Shown here piece by piece: positions 21,426 through 34,426 of a stretch of 64,000 bases of DNA. Both the position numbers and the translations under genes were made by a program. A model generated the notes under the pieces. That model made no database searches. It saw only the letters and a program-made list of their open reading frames with translations, and was not told where the DNA came from. Source of the DNA: Acanthochlamys bracteata (taxonomy: Eukaryota; Streptophyta; Magnoliopsida; Pandanales; Velloziaceae); assembly GCA_019914995.1 (NCBI GenBank), contig CM034133.1:1302001-1366000 (forward strand). The letters are read 5' to 3'. Position 1 is the first letter of the stretch. Each line of letters starts with the position of its first letter.

Positions 21426-23744
21426 CTGCCAGAAGATGCTGCAGGGTTCCTGTCCTAATCATCCATTTGAGCTGCACTCCAGCCATTTTGCTCAGGGTTC
21501 CTGTACCTTCCATCAGCAGCTGGTGAACTTCCCCTTTCCTGGCTCTTACTTCTCCTATCTTTTCAAGTCTGGGGCTACCACAGTATTCAGAACCATTGTG
21601 CTACTGGAGACCTCTCCTTTGGTGGTGGGCTGACCCTGTCTTGAGAGCTCCTGCTACGTTCAGGTGAAGGGCTGTGCTTCCTTCCCTTAGGGGGTGGGAT
21701 TCTTCTTGGGCTTCTGCTGTATGATCTTCTCTCCTCAAGTTCCATGCTGCGCCTAATTCTCCTGGGAGACCTTGACCAGCTGCAGTAAGAACCCAAAAAA
21801 AAATTGATATAAGTGACATTTCCAAAAACATACATTGCCAACAATAGAACTCCAGAAGGCTAACAAAGTTGATCAAGAATGCCACGACGAAACAATTGTG
21901 AAAGTACTTGGAAAGATAAAAACACTACTCAAAATTCTAGACAAGGATAATTTTAAGCTTCACAGAAAGAAGAGATAAATAACCTTACAGTGAGCCAGTT
22001 CACAAGAAGCAATCCTCTTTAAAAGAATAGATTGACATCTTCGTTCATAGGCATTACTATGCAACTAAAAAAAAACAATTAAGAACATATAATAAGAATA
22101 TTTGCATGAACCTCACAAGAGAATAAATTTCAATACCAGCATACCTGCAACTACGGCTCCGGCTATAGCTCCTGCTGCGGCTCCTACCACGGGGTGATTG
22201 TGAGCGTGAATAACTACACACACGCCTGAAACAGCACCAAACCCGAAAGGAATTAGAATGGAACACTACTTTCTAAGAATTGTTTGCTTAAGAAGTGGAA
22301 CTACCTTAAGCTTTTGGGACTATTCTGGCAGTTTCTTTCAATATGACCTCTTCCTCCGCAATGATAGCATTTGTATTTCCAATCTCCAGCCTTGCAATCT
22401 CGAGCCCAATGGCCGTCCATCCCACAATTACAGTAACGGTCAGATCCAGGTGGTGGGCCTCTCCCCGGATATTCATGAGAGCCTTCTGGGCAGCGTGGAC
22501 CCTGCATGTATAGATAAACCGATCCACAAGCCTGACTCTTATTTCTTGAATGCCTGAACAAGATAAACATTTAAAAAGCTTAGCCCCCTAGCAAATTCCA
22601 CATTAATTCGACTTCCATCAAAATCTCAGCCATTTAAGCTATATCTTGCATCATCAGCATCTCTTGGATCACTCATTTCCTGTACATGGTTGATAAGGCC
22701 AAAAGAGAGCAAGAATAACTCATATATGAAACCAGAAGGCTTCTATTCCAAAGATTGTTCAGAAAGCTAGTATTTTCAACTATAACAGAAAGCAATATAA
22801 GAGGGACAACTTACCACGAAGGTGAAGTCATGCTTCATATCCACATCTCGAACTTTGTGGAAATGGTTGCCAGAAACAGGAAAGCCATCATTATGTAAAT
22901 AGCAAGGTATGATGCTTCACCCATCAGAAGACGAAGAAAATACCATTATGATTGTTTTCATTTCCATAAAAATACATAATAAGATTACAGAAAGAATCGC
23001 CACAAAGTCTCCTATAGCCACCAATTCCACCAGGGCCAACATCTCAAGAGACCTCCAGGTTGGGTTAAATACCCAATAACCTTCAATAAGATCATTACAA
23101 GTTAAAACATGGGAAACCTAGGGTTCAGTGTTCTCACAACATAACATAAAAGTGAGATAGAAGCCAAGAGAAACCAACACAACATGGTGGCTTGAAGATG
23201 GCCTATGACTCATACGGCCTAGGTGAATCAACCATCATGCATTGTAGTGCATAAGATACTCAAACACTATCTGAGAAACAAGACAAAGCAGATATTAAGC
23301 GACCTGCATATCAAACTATATGAAAAAATAGGACTACAAATGCTCAAGTAGAGCAACCTGCCTAACAAGCATCCATCCTCCTAAAATTCTCATACCATTT
23401 GGAATTAAAATCTTATGCTCAAAAGAAAATTTCTCATAAAAATGTTTATTTAAAGATGCAGAGCTGTAAAAGTAATACTACAGCTATGGGTTAACAAGAT
23501 CATGTAATTCCTAAAAAATCAAAAAGTCGGTTCCCATGGTTAACAGGGTCTGTGAACACGAAATTACCAATAAGTCGCATTAAAATATTACTAGCAGTAA
23601 CAACTGGACTATGTCCATATAGGTAACTAAAGCACCTGCCATATCTGCTAAAGAGATCTTCAAGGTCACGAGATGCACGAGTTCGACTCGATAGACGCCT
23701 CACGTACAGCTAGTGATGCCATGACGATCATCACATCGAAGCAT
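21407..23744 (-). pseudogene. RS2Z-type SR splicing factor pseudogene (RRM, two zinc knuckles, RS domain)
   Basis: Exon-like segments, in transcription order: 23744-23636, 22854-22815, 22679-22584, 22501-22305, 22225-22145, 21779-21407. They match plant RS2Z proteins: an RRM (LSSRTRASRDLEDLFSRYGR, DPRDADDARYSLNG, DFDGSRINVEFA), zinc knuckles ([25 protein letters not shown]), then SRSRSYSRSRS and SRSPRR repeats. Disabling changes: the usual MPRYDDRYG start reads MLRCDDRHG; a base is missing before LYVRRL (about 23703-23713); the exon 2 acceptor AG looks mutated (about 22855); TGA replaces a conserved Arg codon at 22626-22628; the exon 3 donor reads CT; the first knuckle is C-x-C instead of C-x2-C; frame changes fall at about 21593-21604 and 21551-21570; TAG at 21455-21457. 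Retained introns rule out a processed copy. A possible 5'UTR exon lies near 24470-24510. Such proteins normally act in pre-mRNA splicing in the nucleus. Confidence 0.88.
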
Positions 23745-25171
23745 TCTAATAAATCGAAAAATTTTCACAGCAGCCCAAAATATGAAACAAAGCTAAAGGA
23801 ACGTATCGAATAACAATACAAGAGACTAAGGACAATGAATTGAAAATTGAAAACTGTGACCAAGAATATAATAAAGTTAAGCATTTTCAGATTCAAAATA
23901 AAAGATATAACATATAACTAATTTTCACATAGGCTGAGCCAGTTTCAGTTAAAAGTCACATCTCCCAGATCATGATCGAAGGAGTTAGGCATATAACACC
24001 TCCAATAGTTAGCAGCAGAACATATCAAACCGAACAAAACAAATCGATAATCTTACGAATTCGACAAAGATCAAAGATCCAGTGCAAATCAAATGTAACT
24101 AGCACAAAAAACTTTTTCTTTCACCTACACAAGGTCGTAAACTCTATCCAATATCTTCACCAAATCATAAAACCACAATTGAACAGATCCAAAATACAAC
24201 TTGCAGACATTCAAAACTCACTTCTTAAGCAAAAATATTTCATTAATTCATTTCCAGAAGATGCGCTCCAGGAAAAAAAAAAGAGAGAATATAAACGAAA
24301 AAAATAATCAAAATTCAAAGAAAATTCCAAAAGCAACACTGATCCAATCACAGAAACAGCAAATCTCTATTTAGTACAACAAGATCAAGAGAAAGAAAAG
24401 AAAAGAAAAAAGAAAGATAAGATAAGATAAAAACATTTGAACTGAAACTAACTTGGATCGATGGCGAAATCGAAGCAGCTGAGAGAGAGAAAAGGCTGAG
24501 CTTGGTCCTCGATGAGACCACGAAAAAGAAAACATGACCAATAACTGCAGGCCTTTATTATACAGTGTCCCAACAGAGTAAACCTAAGTCAAACAAGCTC
24601 ACTAGGCCCATCAAGCTAGGTCCATTAGCAAATATACTAAAAAGTATTGGGCCTACAGAATCATAACAGCCTCCTGCCATATGAACAGAACATCTTCATT
24701 ACATTACGTTCATAAACGTGCAATGCACACCTTCACCTTTTTAATTTTGTTCGCTTTAAATTTTCTTCATTCATTCATTCATTCATTCAATGATTTGATT
24801 CTTCTTTCCTTTTTTTTCCTTTTTTGCGCCCAAATTAATTGTTTTGATTTCTTCTTGTTCTTCTTCTTGTTAGCGAGATCTAGCAATGGAGATGAAATCA
24901 AACGCCAACTAACATAACGACCAATTGAATTAACCAACTTAAATCATCCCGAAATTTTCTCTCATCCTCTCTCTTGCTATTCATCTTCATCGATTAATTT
25001 TGTCTACATTTAGTAAATTAATTTCTTTCACCGTTGCTTTACTTTCCCGCCCGAGGCCGCCGCCGCCAGTAGTCTTCTTCTGTTGCTCATAGAAACAAAG
25101 ACAAGAGAGAAATTAGAAGATAGTTTAATTGGTTGAGATTTGATAGAGAAAGAAATTGAGAAGATAGGAGA
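23745..25171. other. former 5'UTR intron of the SR pseudogene and the interval to NET2
   Basis: An ATTAG acceptor-like sequence just upstream of the SR start suggests an old 5'UTR intron reaching to about 24470. The rest is a divergent promoter region between the pseudogene and NET2. It contains a (TTCA)n microsatellite at about 24765-24789 and a CT-rich leader at 24950-25090. No gene was seen. Short open frames here are AT-rich and unsupported. Confidence 0.5.
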
Positions 25172-28100
25172 ATGCTGCAAAGGGCAGCGAGCAACGCATA
25201 CTCGTGGTGGTGGGCAAGCCATATCAGAACCAAACAATCGAAATGGCTGGACAACAATCTTCAAGGTTTGAATTCTATCTCACGATAAATTCTCATGTTT
25301 AAATCCATAGATCTTTGTGATTTGGCACTGATTTTGTAGTGGTAGGAAATAAAGATGCATTCTTTTTATATGAGAAATGTGAAATCTGGTTGTCTCCTCA
25401 TGGAAACAGTTTTGTTGCGGAAATGTAGATTCCTTAATTGTTTGCCAATGAGAAAATACCGAAGCAGATTTTTCTTTTAATTAAAGATGGAAGTTAAAGC
25501 AGCAGATCTAATAGTGTAGAGTGCGTCGAGCTAGAATGAGGTCATGATCATGGAATGAAATTTTATGTTTTAATTTTTCTACAGTTATCCTATACCCAAA
25601 TATTGATCTGAATTCCAGGAAACCTAAGCACCACCAACAATTAGCAGCCTCAATTTTCTTTTCCTTTTTTTTTTGGGAGAAATCAGGCACTGCCTGTGAT
25701 ATTTTTAAAATATGAAAGATAAAAGGCCAAGCAGTTAAACCATTAGTCAATTACAAGCCTCATACGTTCTAGATACTTCCTCCATCAGTGACATCGGAGT
25801 CTTAGACAAAATATTGCGAACGACCTGTTTAGAGCAGTTAATCATAGGCCTTAGTCTCAGTCTCGCCAAATAGCCTTCATTCAAATCTAGTTGAGGAATT
25901 TTAGCACTTTTAGTATATAGATGAAGTGAATCAACTTTAACCTGCGCCAAATAACCTCATGTAAAGGATGCTGTTACATGAAGTTTAATTTAGTCATGGT
26001 TCAGAAAGTCCAGAGAGATGGACAGGAGCAAGAAAGTGAAGACCTTATGTTTATTGTATGTATCTCTAAAAATGCAATTGTTTTGTTTATAAGCACTTTT
26101 TATACTTACCAAATGTGTTGACTGTTAGGGACGTGTTGGATGGTTTTTCTGGTATATAAGTTATTTAAGCAATACCTTGCATATTTTGGAAGGTAATTCG
26201 AAGTAAGTACAAGTATCCCGGTCTAATTTGACTAAGCTTTCTAGTGAACTGATTCATTTCGCAAATGAATGTGCTTCTTTCTTTGATTTATATATAACTG
26301 TTTCATATATATTTTCTGGATTGCAGAGATGGAAGAGCGGGTGAAATCTATGCTAAAGATAATAGAAGAAGATGCAGATTCATTCGCCAAGAGAGCAGAG
26401 ATGTATTACAAGAGGAGGCCAGAGCTAATAACTTCTGTGGAAGAGGCTTACAGAGCGTATAGAGCATTAGCTGAAAGATATGATCACATTTCAGGAGAGC
26501 TGCATAAGGCTAATCATACCATTGCAGCTGCTTTTCCTGACATCCAGTTTGGGATGCAAGATGATGATGATGATGAGAACTCCCTGAGAGCAGTAACTGC
26601 AATTGATCCTACTAAAGTTCCAGTACCACCAGTATTTGTCCCTCAAACAAGCTTTGGAAGCAAAACCAGAAAAAAGGAAGCAGCTGTAAACAAGCCCCTA
26701 GCCACCCAACTCAAGCAAGTTTCTTCCTTTGAGAAGAGTGCTGCACAGGAAGAGATAGATAAGATTCAGAAGAAAATTTTAGTTCTTCAAACTGAGAAGG
26801 AATTCATCAAAAGCTCTTACGAGAACGGGCTTGTGAAGTACTGGGGCATAGAGAAACAGATAGCTGAGATGCAAGAGGAAGTATGCAGGCTGCAGGATGA
26901 GTTCAATGCTAGTGCTCTTATTCAGGATGATGACGCCAGAGCCTTGATGGCTGCGACAGCTCTCAGATCTTGTGAGGACACATTAGTCGACCTGCAGCAA
27001 GAGCAGAAGAGGTCATCAGAATTGGCAAGAATAGAGTCGAGAAGAATCAAGGATGCCAAAGAAAAACTCAGGCTTCTGAAAGGGGAGTCTGTTGCCCCTC
27101 AAAATGTGACTGATTACGCAGCTGATGAAAACACCAAAGAGGACGTATATGATTTGAAACAGCAGAAGCTTCAGCTGGACTCGGTATGTGATAAAGTAAA
27201 GGAGCATTTTCAGACAAATTCTGATACATCTGTTGCTGAACTTGCTGAAAAGATAGACGAGCTTGTCAATAAGGTTATCACTTTGGAAGTTACTGCATCT
27301 TCTCAGACAGTTCAGCTCGATTCGTTGAGATCGGAAATAGATGAGCTTCATAAACACTTGCAGCTCTTAGAAGAAGAGAAGCTGACCATGCGTGGGGATT
27401 CACACAGTCTAGCAGAGAAGTTAGAGAAAGCTGAAGGAGAATTGCAAAGAATTCAGGATCTTGAAGACAATGTTCAGAACGACAAGAAAATTTTGCATAA
27501 CCAATTTACTGAAGCCTTCCGCAGCCTTGATGATCTTTCAGAGAAGCTGCAGTCTCCTATATGTTATGATGCGGATTGCAGTCCAGTTGTTTCCCAGACT
27601 GACAATACTGGCATAGGGCCACCGGAACAGCATGGAGAAAGAGAAGGGACTGCTGCCAAAGAAAAGAACATGTCAGCTTGTGAGAATGCTTATTCTACCG
27701 TGGAGGCCAGTATTCACCACAGCAAAGTAGATTACGAATTGCATCCTGCCGCAGGCTCTCCGACTTTATTTTCTCCCGAAGAAACTGAGGCTTCGGGCAA
27801 TGACATGGCTGGGATTGAAGGAGTAAACAAGAACGTAGTTGCAAAAGAATTCCTAATGTTTGATGAGCCACCATTTGTAGCTATGAAGAATCCTACAGAG
27901 GAAGCACCGCATATGTCTGGAGTTTGGGGAGGAGAGAATAGTTGTATTGACAAAGAGGCTCAGGCAGTTGTTGACCCTGGATTTTTCTGCGAAGATGAGA
28001 AGACCTCTGTCCAAACAGAAGGATCTCAAACATCTCATAATTCAAAAGAGGAAGATGGAATAGGTCAGAAAGAGTTACTGGAAGAGTGCAGCGGCGCAGT

Positions 28101-29334
28101 TGTAAGTAATGAAGCAACATCCCAAAAGCAAGACCAGGATGACACTCTTGATTGGCAGAAATTGTTTTTGAGTGGATTAGAAGGAAGGGAAAAAACCTTG
28201 CTAGCTGAATATACAGCGATTCTCAGAAACTATAAAGATGTTAAGAAGAAGCTGGACCAGAAGAGAAATAATGACGAATATTGGTCCGAGATGATGACAC
28301 AGCTTAAGGAGTTGAAGAATGCCAATAATTTGAAGGATGAGGAGATTCGGTTACTGAGACGACAACTGGACTCGTTGCAGTCCAGTTCCAATGAGGCAGC
28401 AAGGTTTGTTGAGGTAGAAGAACCAGGTCAGTCTGGGACTGAACCCAATCCCTTCCCTAGATTAATGGCTGTGAGCTCAAGCTCACGCAGACTCTTTTCC
28501 CGGGTGAAGAATGGAAAATATCAGGATACAAGAATGAGTATTTCCTTCGACATTGGAGAGTTAGATGGTCCCCTTGCTGAGGACGGCATCAAGCTCGTCC
28601 ATATTGGCGAACTTCCTGTTACTTCAGCCCTTGAAGAGAAATTCAGGAGAGATATAGACACTTTGCTGGAAGAGAACCTGGATTTCTGGCTAAGGTTCAG
28701 TTCAACCTTCCATAATGTACAGAAATTCCAAACAACTTTTGAGGACCTAGAGGCTGACCTAGAGAAGCTGAAAAATATCAAGGCCCAGGAAAGCAGCAGT
28801 GGTAATGGCGCAGAGCATGAAGAAAAGATAGAAACCGCACCAGTTGAGAAGCAACTGAGAGAACTAAAGACTGAACTTCAAGTGTGGACAGAACAGAATG
28901 CGATCCTGAGGGAAGAACTCAAGAAGAGATCTGCATCTATATCTACCATACAAGAGGAGATAACGAATGCTTTGAAGAGTTCGGAGATCGAAGATACACA
29001 CTTCACTGCTTATCAGGCAGCAAAATTTCAAGGAGAGGTACTCAACATGCAGCAGGAAAACAACAAGGTCGCTGACGAACTGGACTTAGGGTTAAATCAT
29101 GTGAAGATGCTTCAACGTGAACTGGACAAGGCTCTGTCACGGCTGCATGGTCGGCTTGAATTGCAGGGATCAAGGGGAAATCATCACCACTACCACTTGC
29201 GAAATTTTTCAACCAAAACAAGAGTACCACTTCGATCCTTCTTGTTCGGTACGAAACCCAAAAAACAATCAATCCTCGCATGCGTGCATCCCTTACTGCA
29301 GAAAAAACAAAGTGATCTTGCATCTATGCGCTAA
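25172..29334 (+). CDS. NET2: NETWORKED 2-type (KIP1-like) actin-binding protein
   Basis: Two exons, 25172-25265 and 26327-29334, join in frame to give 1033 residues. The N-terminal NAB domain is clear: [17 protein letters not shown], then [20 protein letters not shown] and [10 protein letters not shown], within the first 90 residues. The intron falls inside this domain, after residue 31. An acidic DDDDDEN stretch follows. The rest is largely coiled coil: long Glu/Lys/Leu heptads at about 150-460 and 620-760, and again near 860-960. The C-terminus [15 protein letters not shown] is typical of NET2 members. NET proteins link actin filaments to membranes, and Arabidopsis NET2 proteins act in pollen and the pollen tube. 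The intron of 1061 bases contains only unsupported open frames. Which NET2 paralogue this is cannot be decided here. Confidence 0.93.
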
Positions 29335-31070
29335 AATGGTCTTTGGTTAGATGAACATTCTTTTCGTATGCTTTTGATTAGCGAGGGTCTAGGCCCTCGT
29401 TCGCATTAGTTTTTGCTTATTGCTTGTTTACTTATCAGATCAGAAAGTGATGTAAATGTAAGTTTTACAAATAAATTTTGGAAACGAAGATTTTGGAAAA
29501 TGAATTTTCGAAATTCCGTTTGTGAAAAGCTTATAAAATTTATCTGAAACTTATGTTTTAGCTAAAGAAAAAGAGTTACGGCTAAAATAAGTTACGCTCT
29601 TCTATATCTTCTTACAGGTAACATGAGTGTAGCTCTTCATTTTACAGACGTTGTTGTATTAAAGCACCTCGCATGACAACAATTTTTGGAGTATGATGTT
29701 TATGTATTTCAATCTGCAAAATTACTTTCAATGCTACGTATTGGTAGGTTTCAGGTAGGTCAGTAAGCTTCAAGAAAATAAGCTTTTATAAAAATAAAAC
29801 TTGATAGAATTAGAGTTCGAAAACATGTAAATTAAGATTAGAGTTAATTTTTTATAAAAATAAATTGAATGTGAAAATAAAAATAAAATTTTATGTAATA
29901 ATTAAAACACATAAAATTACAAAACTTAAAATCTGAATGAAAAAAATAAAATTATTTGTAATAAAAACATGCCTTTAGATCAACGTATTTTCCTGATGAC
30001 GGTCATAGCAGTAGAGATTTTCTTGCATGCTCCATGTCTTCATTGGAAACTATCTGATATTGATATTGATTAGCAGGTGTTATGGCGTTTTAATATACAA
30101 TTGATATTTTATATTTCAGTAATACTTTGCGTTTCAATATTCAAAATTTATCACTGTATTATCCTTGATTCATTCAGAGGGCGTTTAAAATACTTATAAA
30201 ATAAAATTCTTTTAAAATGAAAAATATTTATATATCTTACAATATATATTTTTTAAAATTTTAAATAAATTTTATAAAATATTATAAAATTTTTACTGAA
30301 AATTGTAAAATATTTTTATAGAATAAATAGTAGGAAAAAAAATCTCCCAAACCGCGCTTAGGACCTATATTAGTTTTAGCAAAACTTAGTTTCTAACAAA
30401 TAAATTTAAAAGTTAAATTCAATTTTGTACTTAGTTATATTTAACATAAATTTTACATTAAATTAATTAAAATGAAATAATTTATAAATAAAAGATAAAT
30501 GTCAAAATGGGTCACAAGCGTGTTTTCTTGCTTAGTATTTATCAAACATATTCTAGCTCAATTTGGACCAAATTGGTATTAAAAAAATGACATCGAATTC
30601 AACTTTCACAAAAATAAGTTCGAAAAAAATTAATACAGCGCTGTTAAATAGAAGTCAAAACAGAACGTGCTTGGCATAATATATACAGGTAAGTTTGGTT
30701 AGTTGCGCCAAAATTTCTGCTGAACAAAAAAGAAATAGAGAACTTTTCTGACTTTCGCAATTCGATCCGCTGTTATTTCCACAACACAACACGAAACCAC
30801 TATCCGATAATATTTGTACTATGCAATTAATATCCACGTGGCAATCGTTGGGCAAGTTGTTGATGTACTACATTAACAACCATAGTCGCATTTTATTGCA
30901 AAATCGTTGGGCAAGTTGTTGACTTGCAACGAAGGTGAAGCATTGACTTGACTTACAAGCCATAGTCGCATTTTATTGCAGGCCACGTTCATTTGCATAC
31001 GTCCTATAAATATCCCTTTTAGCTATATCGGGTTCCTACAAATCACACTATCTACTTTATCTGTTCGCAA
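29335..31070. other. intergenic region with AT-rich inverted-repeat-like tracts
   Basis: 3'UTR of NET2 occupies roughly 29335-29480. The remainder is AT-rich. At about 30178-30355 a tract starts GGGCGTTTAAAATAC and ends near CCAAACCGCGC, with an AT palindromic interior; it is a possible degenerate copy of the element at 51549-51783. At 29760-29990 a TTTTATTTTTA-type tract resembles the other element family. No gene was found. Confidence 0.5.
30842..30980. repeat. direct repeat in the promoter of the first GYPP-repeat gene
   Basis: AATCGTTGGGCAAGTTGTTGA occurs near 30842 and 30901 with at most one difference, and CATAGTCGCATTTTATTGCA follows each copy (near 30880 and 30960). Each unit is about 58-79 bases. 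A diverged counterpart (CAATCGTTGGACAAATTATTT) lies near 33497, upstream of the second gene. The unit is therefore older than, or copied with, the gene duplication. Confidence 0.75.
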
Positions 31071-32366
31071 AATCGAGCCTCTTGCCTTAAACAGCTCTAT
31101 ATATAAAGGTCGCTGATCTTTTCGTTTTTCATGTGTGTTCTTTGATTGATTATCCAAGCAACGAACTTTGAGGTCACTTTGATTTTCTGAACAGGTTCGA
31201 ACGTAATCTCTCTAGATTTATACTTCTACTGTTCTAAATCGTGCTTGATCTGTTTGTTCATGCAATTTTATTGTTTCTTTTGATTTAGAGATCGTTCATT
31301 TAGTTTACATGATGAAATTTCCGGCTTTGTCGTGTTTGTTTTTGAGGACTGGAGATAAGGAACTTAATGTGATCGTGGAATTGCTTGCATGTCCTTGATG
31401 ATTGTTGAATTTAATTACTTGTTTGAAACTTCTGTTTGCTCGTAATTTGCTGGGAAGTTAGACCGGAGATGTCTGGGAAGATCCATATGTTCTGATATTT
31501 ATAAATCTGAAAGGAAATTATAAAGTTTAATTAGTTCAGAAAGAAAGCAAGGAACCGCTGAACAGGGAAGATCCTGTTGTTATGGTGCCGTAGATATTAT
31601 AATTTTTTGCAATGTGGTTGATTATGTCTTATAAAAGGCGCTTTTCATGATTTATACAGCTGGTCTACCAGCGAAACAAGAATTTTGATGCGTAATGGAA
31701 ATTTAGGTTCATAACACGAGTTTGTAAAGTTTGCAAAGGTGGATACTAGCTCTAGTTGACAGCAGTTAATCACACGACTAAAGATTAGTAGACCTGAAAG
31801 TTCAGAACAAGGCAAGACGGTGATCGATAACTCTTGGTTGTTTGGAAGTTCATTCTGAAATTCAGCATCTACTTGTATCATGCTAAATATAGAGCTGCAA
31901 AAATATTCTGCATTCAGGATCGAGAATATTTGCACGTGCAAAGTGTAACTATGTGAAATATGCAAATCTCTGGAAATATATGAGGCTGCCTGGGTTGAAA
32001 GTTATCAGATTAATTTGCACTTTGAACACAGTGCTTCGTATTGTGAACTTATTTTCAAAGTATGTTTGATGCTAGGCAATGTATGTGATCAGTTAAAGAA
32101 TATGGTATTCTAGAGTCCTAGTGGGTGTTCTACTGCATGAAGTACATCTTGAAGTTGCTAATAGTTTTCTAGGAGAAATTCGAGTATATTTGAGATGATG
32201 TATTCTGGTCTGATAAATCTGCTTCCGTGTTTTATCTTATGCGGAGGTAAACATTTTATTAATTCTACTTGTTCGGTTAAAAGGTACGGTGACAAATTTT
32301 GGTTGAAGTTTCTCATCATTTCCCTTGTGCTTGTATATTTTCTGCAGCTTTGCTTGTACTGTGAAA

Positions 32367-33118
32367 ATGGGAGGTGGGAAGGACAAGCATGATGACAAGG
32401 GCCTTTTCTCTCATGGCCATGGACATTCTGGATACCCTCCAGGGCAGTACACTCCAGCACCTGGCGCATACGCACCTCAAGGATACCCCCCTTCAGGCTA
32501 TCCCCCACAAGGATATCCTACAGGTCAGTACCCTCCACCACCTGGGGCATACACGCCTCAAGGATACCCCCCTTCAGGCTATCCCCCACAAGGATACCCT
32601 CCATCAGGCTATCCTCCAGCAGGATACCCTCCTAGCGGGCATGCAGGTTCTTCTCATCAAGGTAATTCTAGTGCTTCATTTACTTCCCTGTTCTTATATT
32701 GCTTGCAATCATAAGTGTTAAACACTAGATTCTCAATTAAGGTACCTTTGCATCATTCTACAATAAACAACCTTTTAGAGAAAGCCTATCAGCAGTTAGC
32801 CTACTTGTTTAAGTTTTGGATTGTTTTCCACTGTGTGGAGATATCAACAACAGTTAACTTACAGGTTATGGATCTGGTATGGCGCCTTCGGTAGGTGTGC
32901 CCTTTGGTGCAGCGGCTGGTGCAATGGGGGCTCATGGCAAGCCTCACAAGGCTTATGCTGGTGATGGTGCTTATGGTGGTCAAGGTGCACCCCCTATGCT
33001 TGGGCCCTATGGTCATCATGGTGGCAAGTTCAAGCAGGGCAAACATGAAAAGATCAAGCAGGGCAAACAAGGAAAGTATGGAAACTCTGGCGGTGGCAAG
33101 TTCAAGAAGTGGAAGTAA
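32367..33118 (+). CDS. GYPP-repeat (glycine-rich A3-like, XYPPX) protein, tandem copy A
   Basis: Coding exons 32367-32661 and 32865-33118 give 182 residues. The protein starts MGGGKDKHDDKGLFSHGHG. Residues about 22-90 are tandem GYPP(S/Q/A) pentapeptides. A hydrophobic Gly/Ala segment follows (PFGAAAGAMGAHG). A basic tail of GKFKQGKH-type repeats ends in GGGKFKKWK. A 5'UTR intron of about 1.15 kb runs from 31195 (ACAG/GTTCG) to 32347 (TCTGCAG), with an untranslated first exon near 31080-31194. The family is widespread in plants and often called glycine-rich protein A3-like. A role in stress or membrane association has been suggested, but biochemical function is unclear. Compared with copy B it has an extra in-frame 81-base duplication at 32442-32603. 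No signal peptide is visible. Confidence 0.88.
32442..32603 (+). repeat. 81-base tandem duplication inside the GYPP domain of copy A
   Basis: The unit at 32442-32522 (GQYTPAPGAYAPQGYPPSGY onward) is repeated at 32523-32603 (GQYPPPPGAYTPQGYPPSGY onward), adding 27 residues in frame. Copy B has only one such unit. Confidence 0.85.
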
Positions 33119-33800
33119 GCAGACACCAGCAGAGGTGGAAATAAAGCGGGGTGTTTCACCAGCAGCCCTCAGTGGTGTTTGTAAAACTGAAAGGCATTAT
33201 ATCCGTAGTTTTACTATTCCTATTTTATTGCGTTCGTATCTGGAGACGGTTAATGTTAAGATAGCATTAGCATTCGAATTTTATTTCCAAAGTTACTATT
33301 TTAATAATAGATATTAAAATTAAATTCACTTTTGAATTTTATTTTTTATATTTGAAAATTTAGTTTTGAAATTCAGTTTAGACAATAAAAAACATGTCTT
33401 TCGTGGAGTGATATTTACGTTGTTTTCAGGTGCTTCAGTAAAGTATGCATTATGTAATTCATCCTAACGCCTGCAGATTGATGAGTAGCTCGTGACAATC
33501 GTTGGACAAATTATTTATATCAATATTACAATATAGTACACGAGATCCGGATAAGAGGAGACTTCGTAGCGAAGGTCACGCCAGGCTTTTAGAGGGAGTT
33601 TAGTAAAATATTTTTTAAAATAGTTTTTTTTAATTTTATTTTTATTTTTTAATATATTTTTTTATTATTTTAATTTAAGATAAAAAATAAAACTTTTTTT
33701 TAAAAAATATTTTTTATTTTAAAAGCAACGCTACTTAATAGTCTGTTAATCCGCCGTAATAGTCGCGTTAATTGGACGCTGCGTTTCGTCCGCGTCCGTC
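33119..33800. other. interval between the two GYPP-repeat genes
   Basis: 3'UTR of copy A, then AT-rich DNA. A strongly AT-rich tract with inverted-repeat character lies at about 33592-33730. The promoter of copy B follows: ATCACACTATCTACTT near 33838 matches the sequence near 31042 upstream of copy A. Confidence 0.5.
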
Positions 33801-34426
33801 CGTAGGAAATTCCTTTTAGCAATATCTGGTCCCTACAGATCACACTATCTACTTAAATTTTATTTTGCAACATCGAAGTTTCTTGCCATAAAAAGCTAAT
33901 TCTATTTATCTCTGATCTCATCGTTTTCTCTCTTCGTTTCATCGGGTGATTGTCAAAGGAACGAAGTTTTTAGATCACTATTTTCTGAACAGGTTCAAAT
34001 CTAATCTCTCTAGATTGATCTTTCTACTTCTTGTGATCGTGCTTGATCTGTTTGCTTATGCGATTGTGTTGTTTGTTTTGGTTTAGAGACCGTTGATCTA
34101 GTTTACATGTTGGAACTATTTAGTTTATTGTGTTTGGTTTAGCATTAGGAGGACGATTTTGAGGATCAGAGATCAGGAATTTAATGATCATGGAATTGCT
34201 TGCATGTTTTTGATGTTTGTTGAAATTACTTGTTTGAAACTTTTGTTTGATCGTAATCTGTTTTGGAAGTTAATTCGGAGATGTTTGGGGAAGATCTCGA
34301 TGTGATCTTCTTGTAACTCTAAAAAGAAAAAATTATAGCATAATGGAAGTAGTTAACAATTACTTAACTCAGTTTAGTTCAGAAAGAAAGCAAGGATGCG
34401 CTGAACAGGGAAGATCTTGCTATTAT

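Noticed and set aside
23972..24307. 111-codon plus-strand open frame
   Set aside because: AT-rich, Lys/Asn/Gln-biased, and opposite to the leader intron of the SR pseudogene; no protein-like motifs.
25747..25950. 67-codon minus-strand open frame within the NET2 intron
   Set aside because: Short, isolated, and inside an intron of a well-supported gene; no recognisable family.
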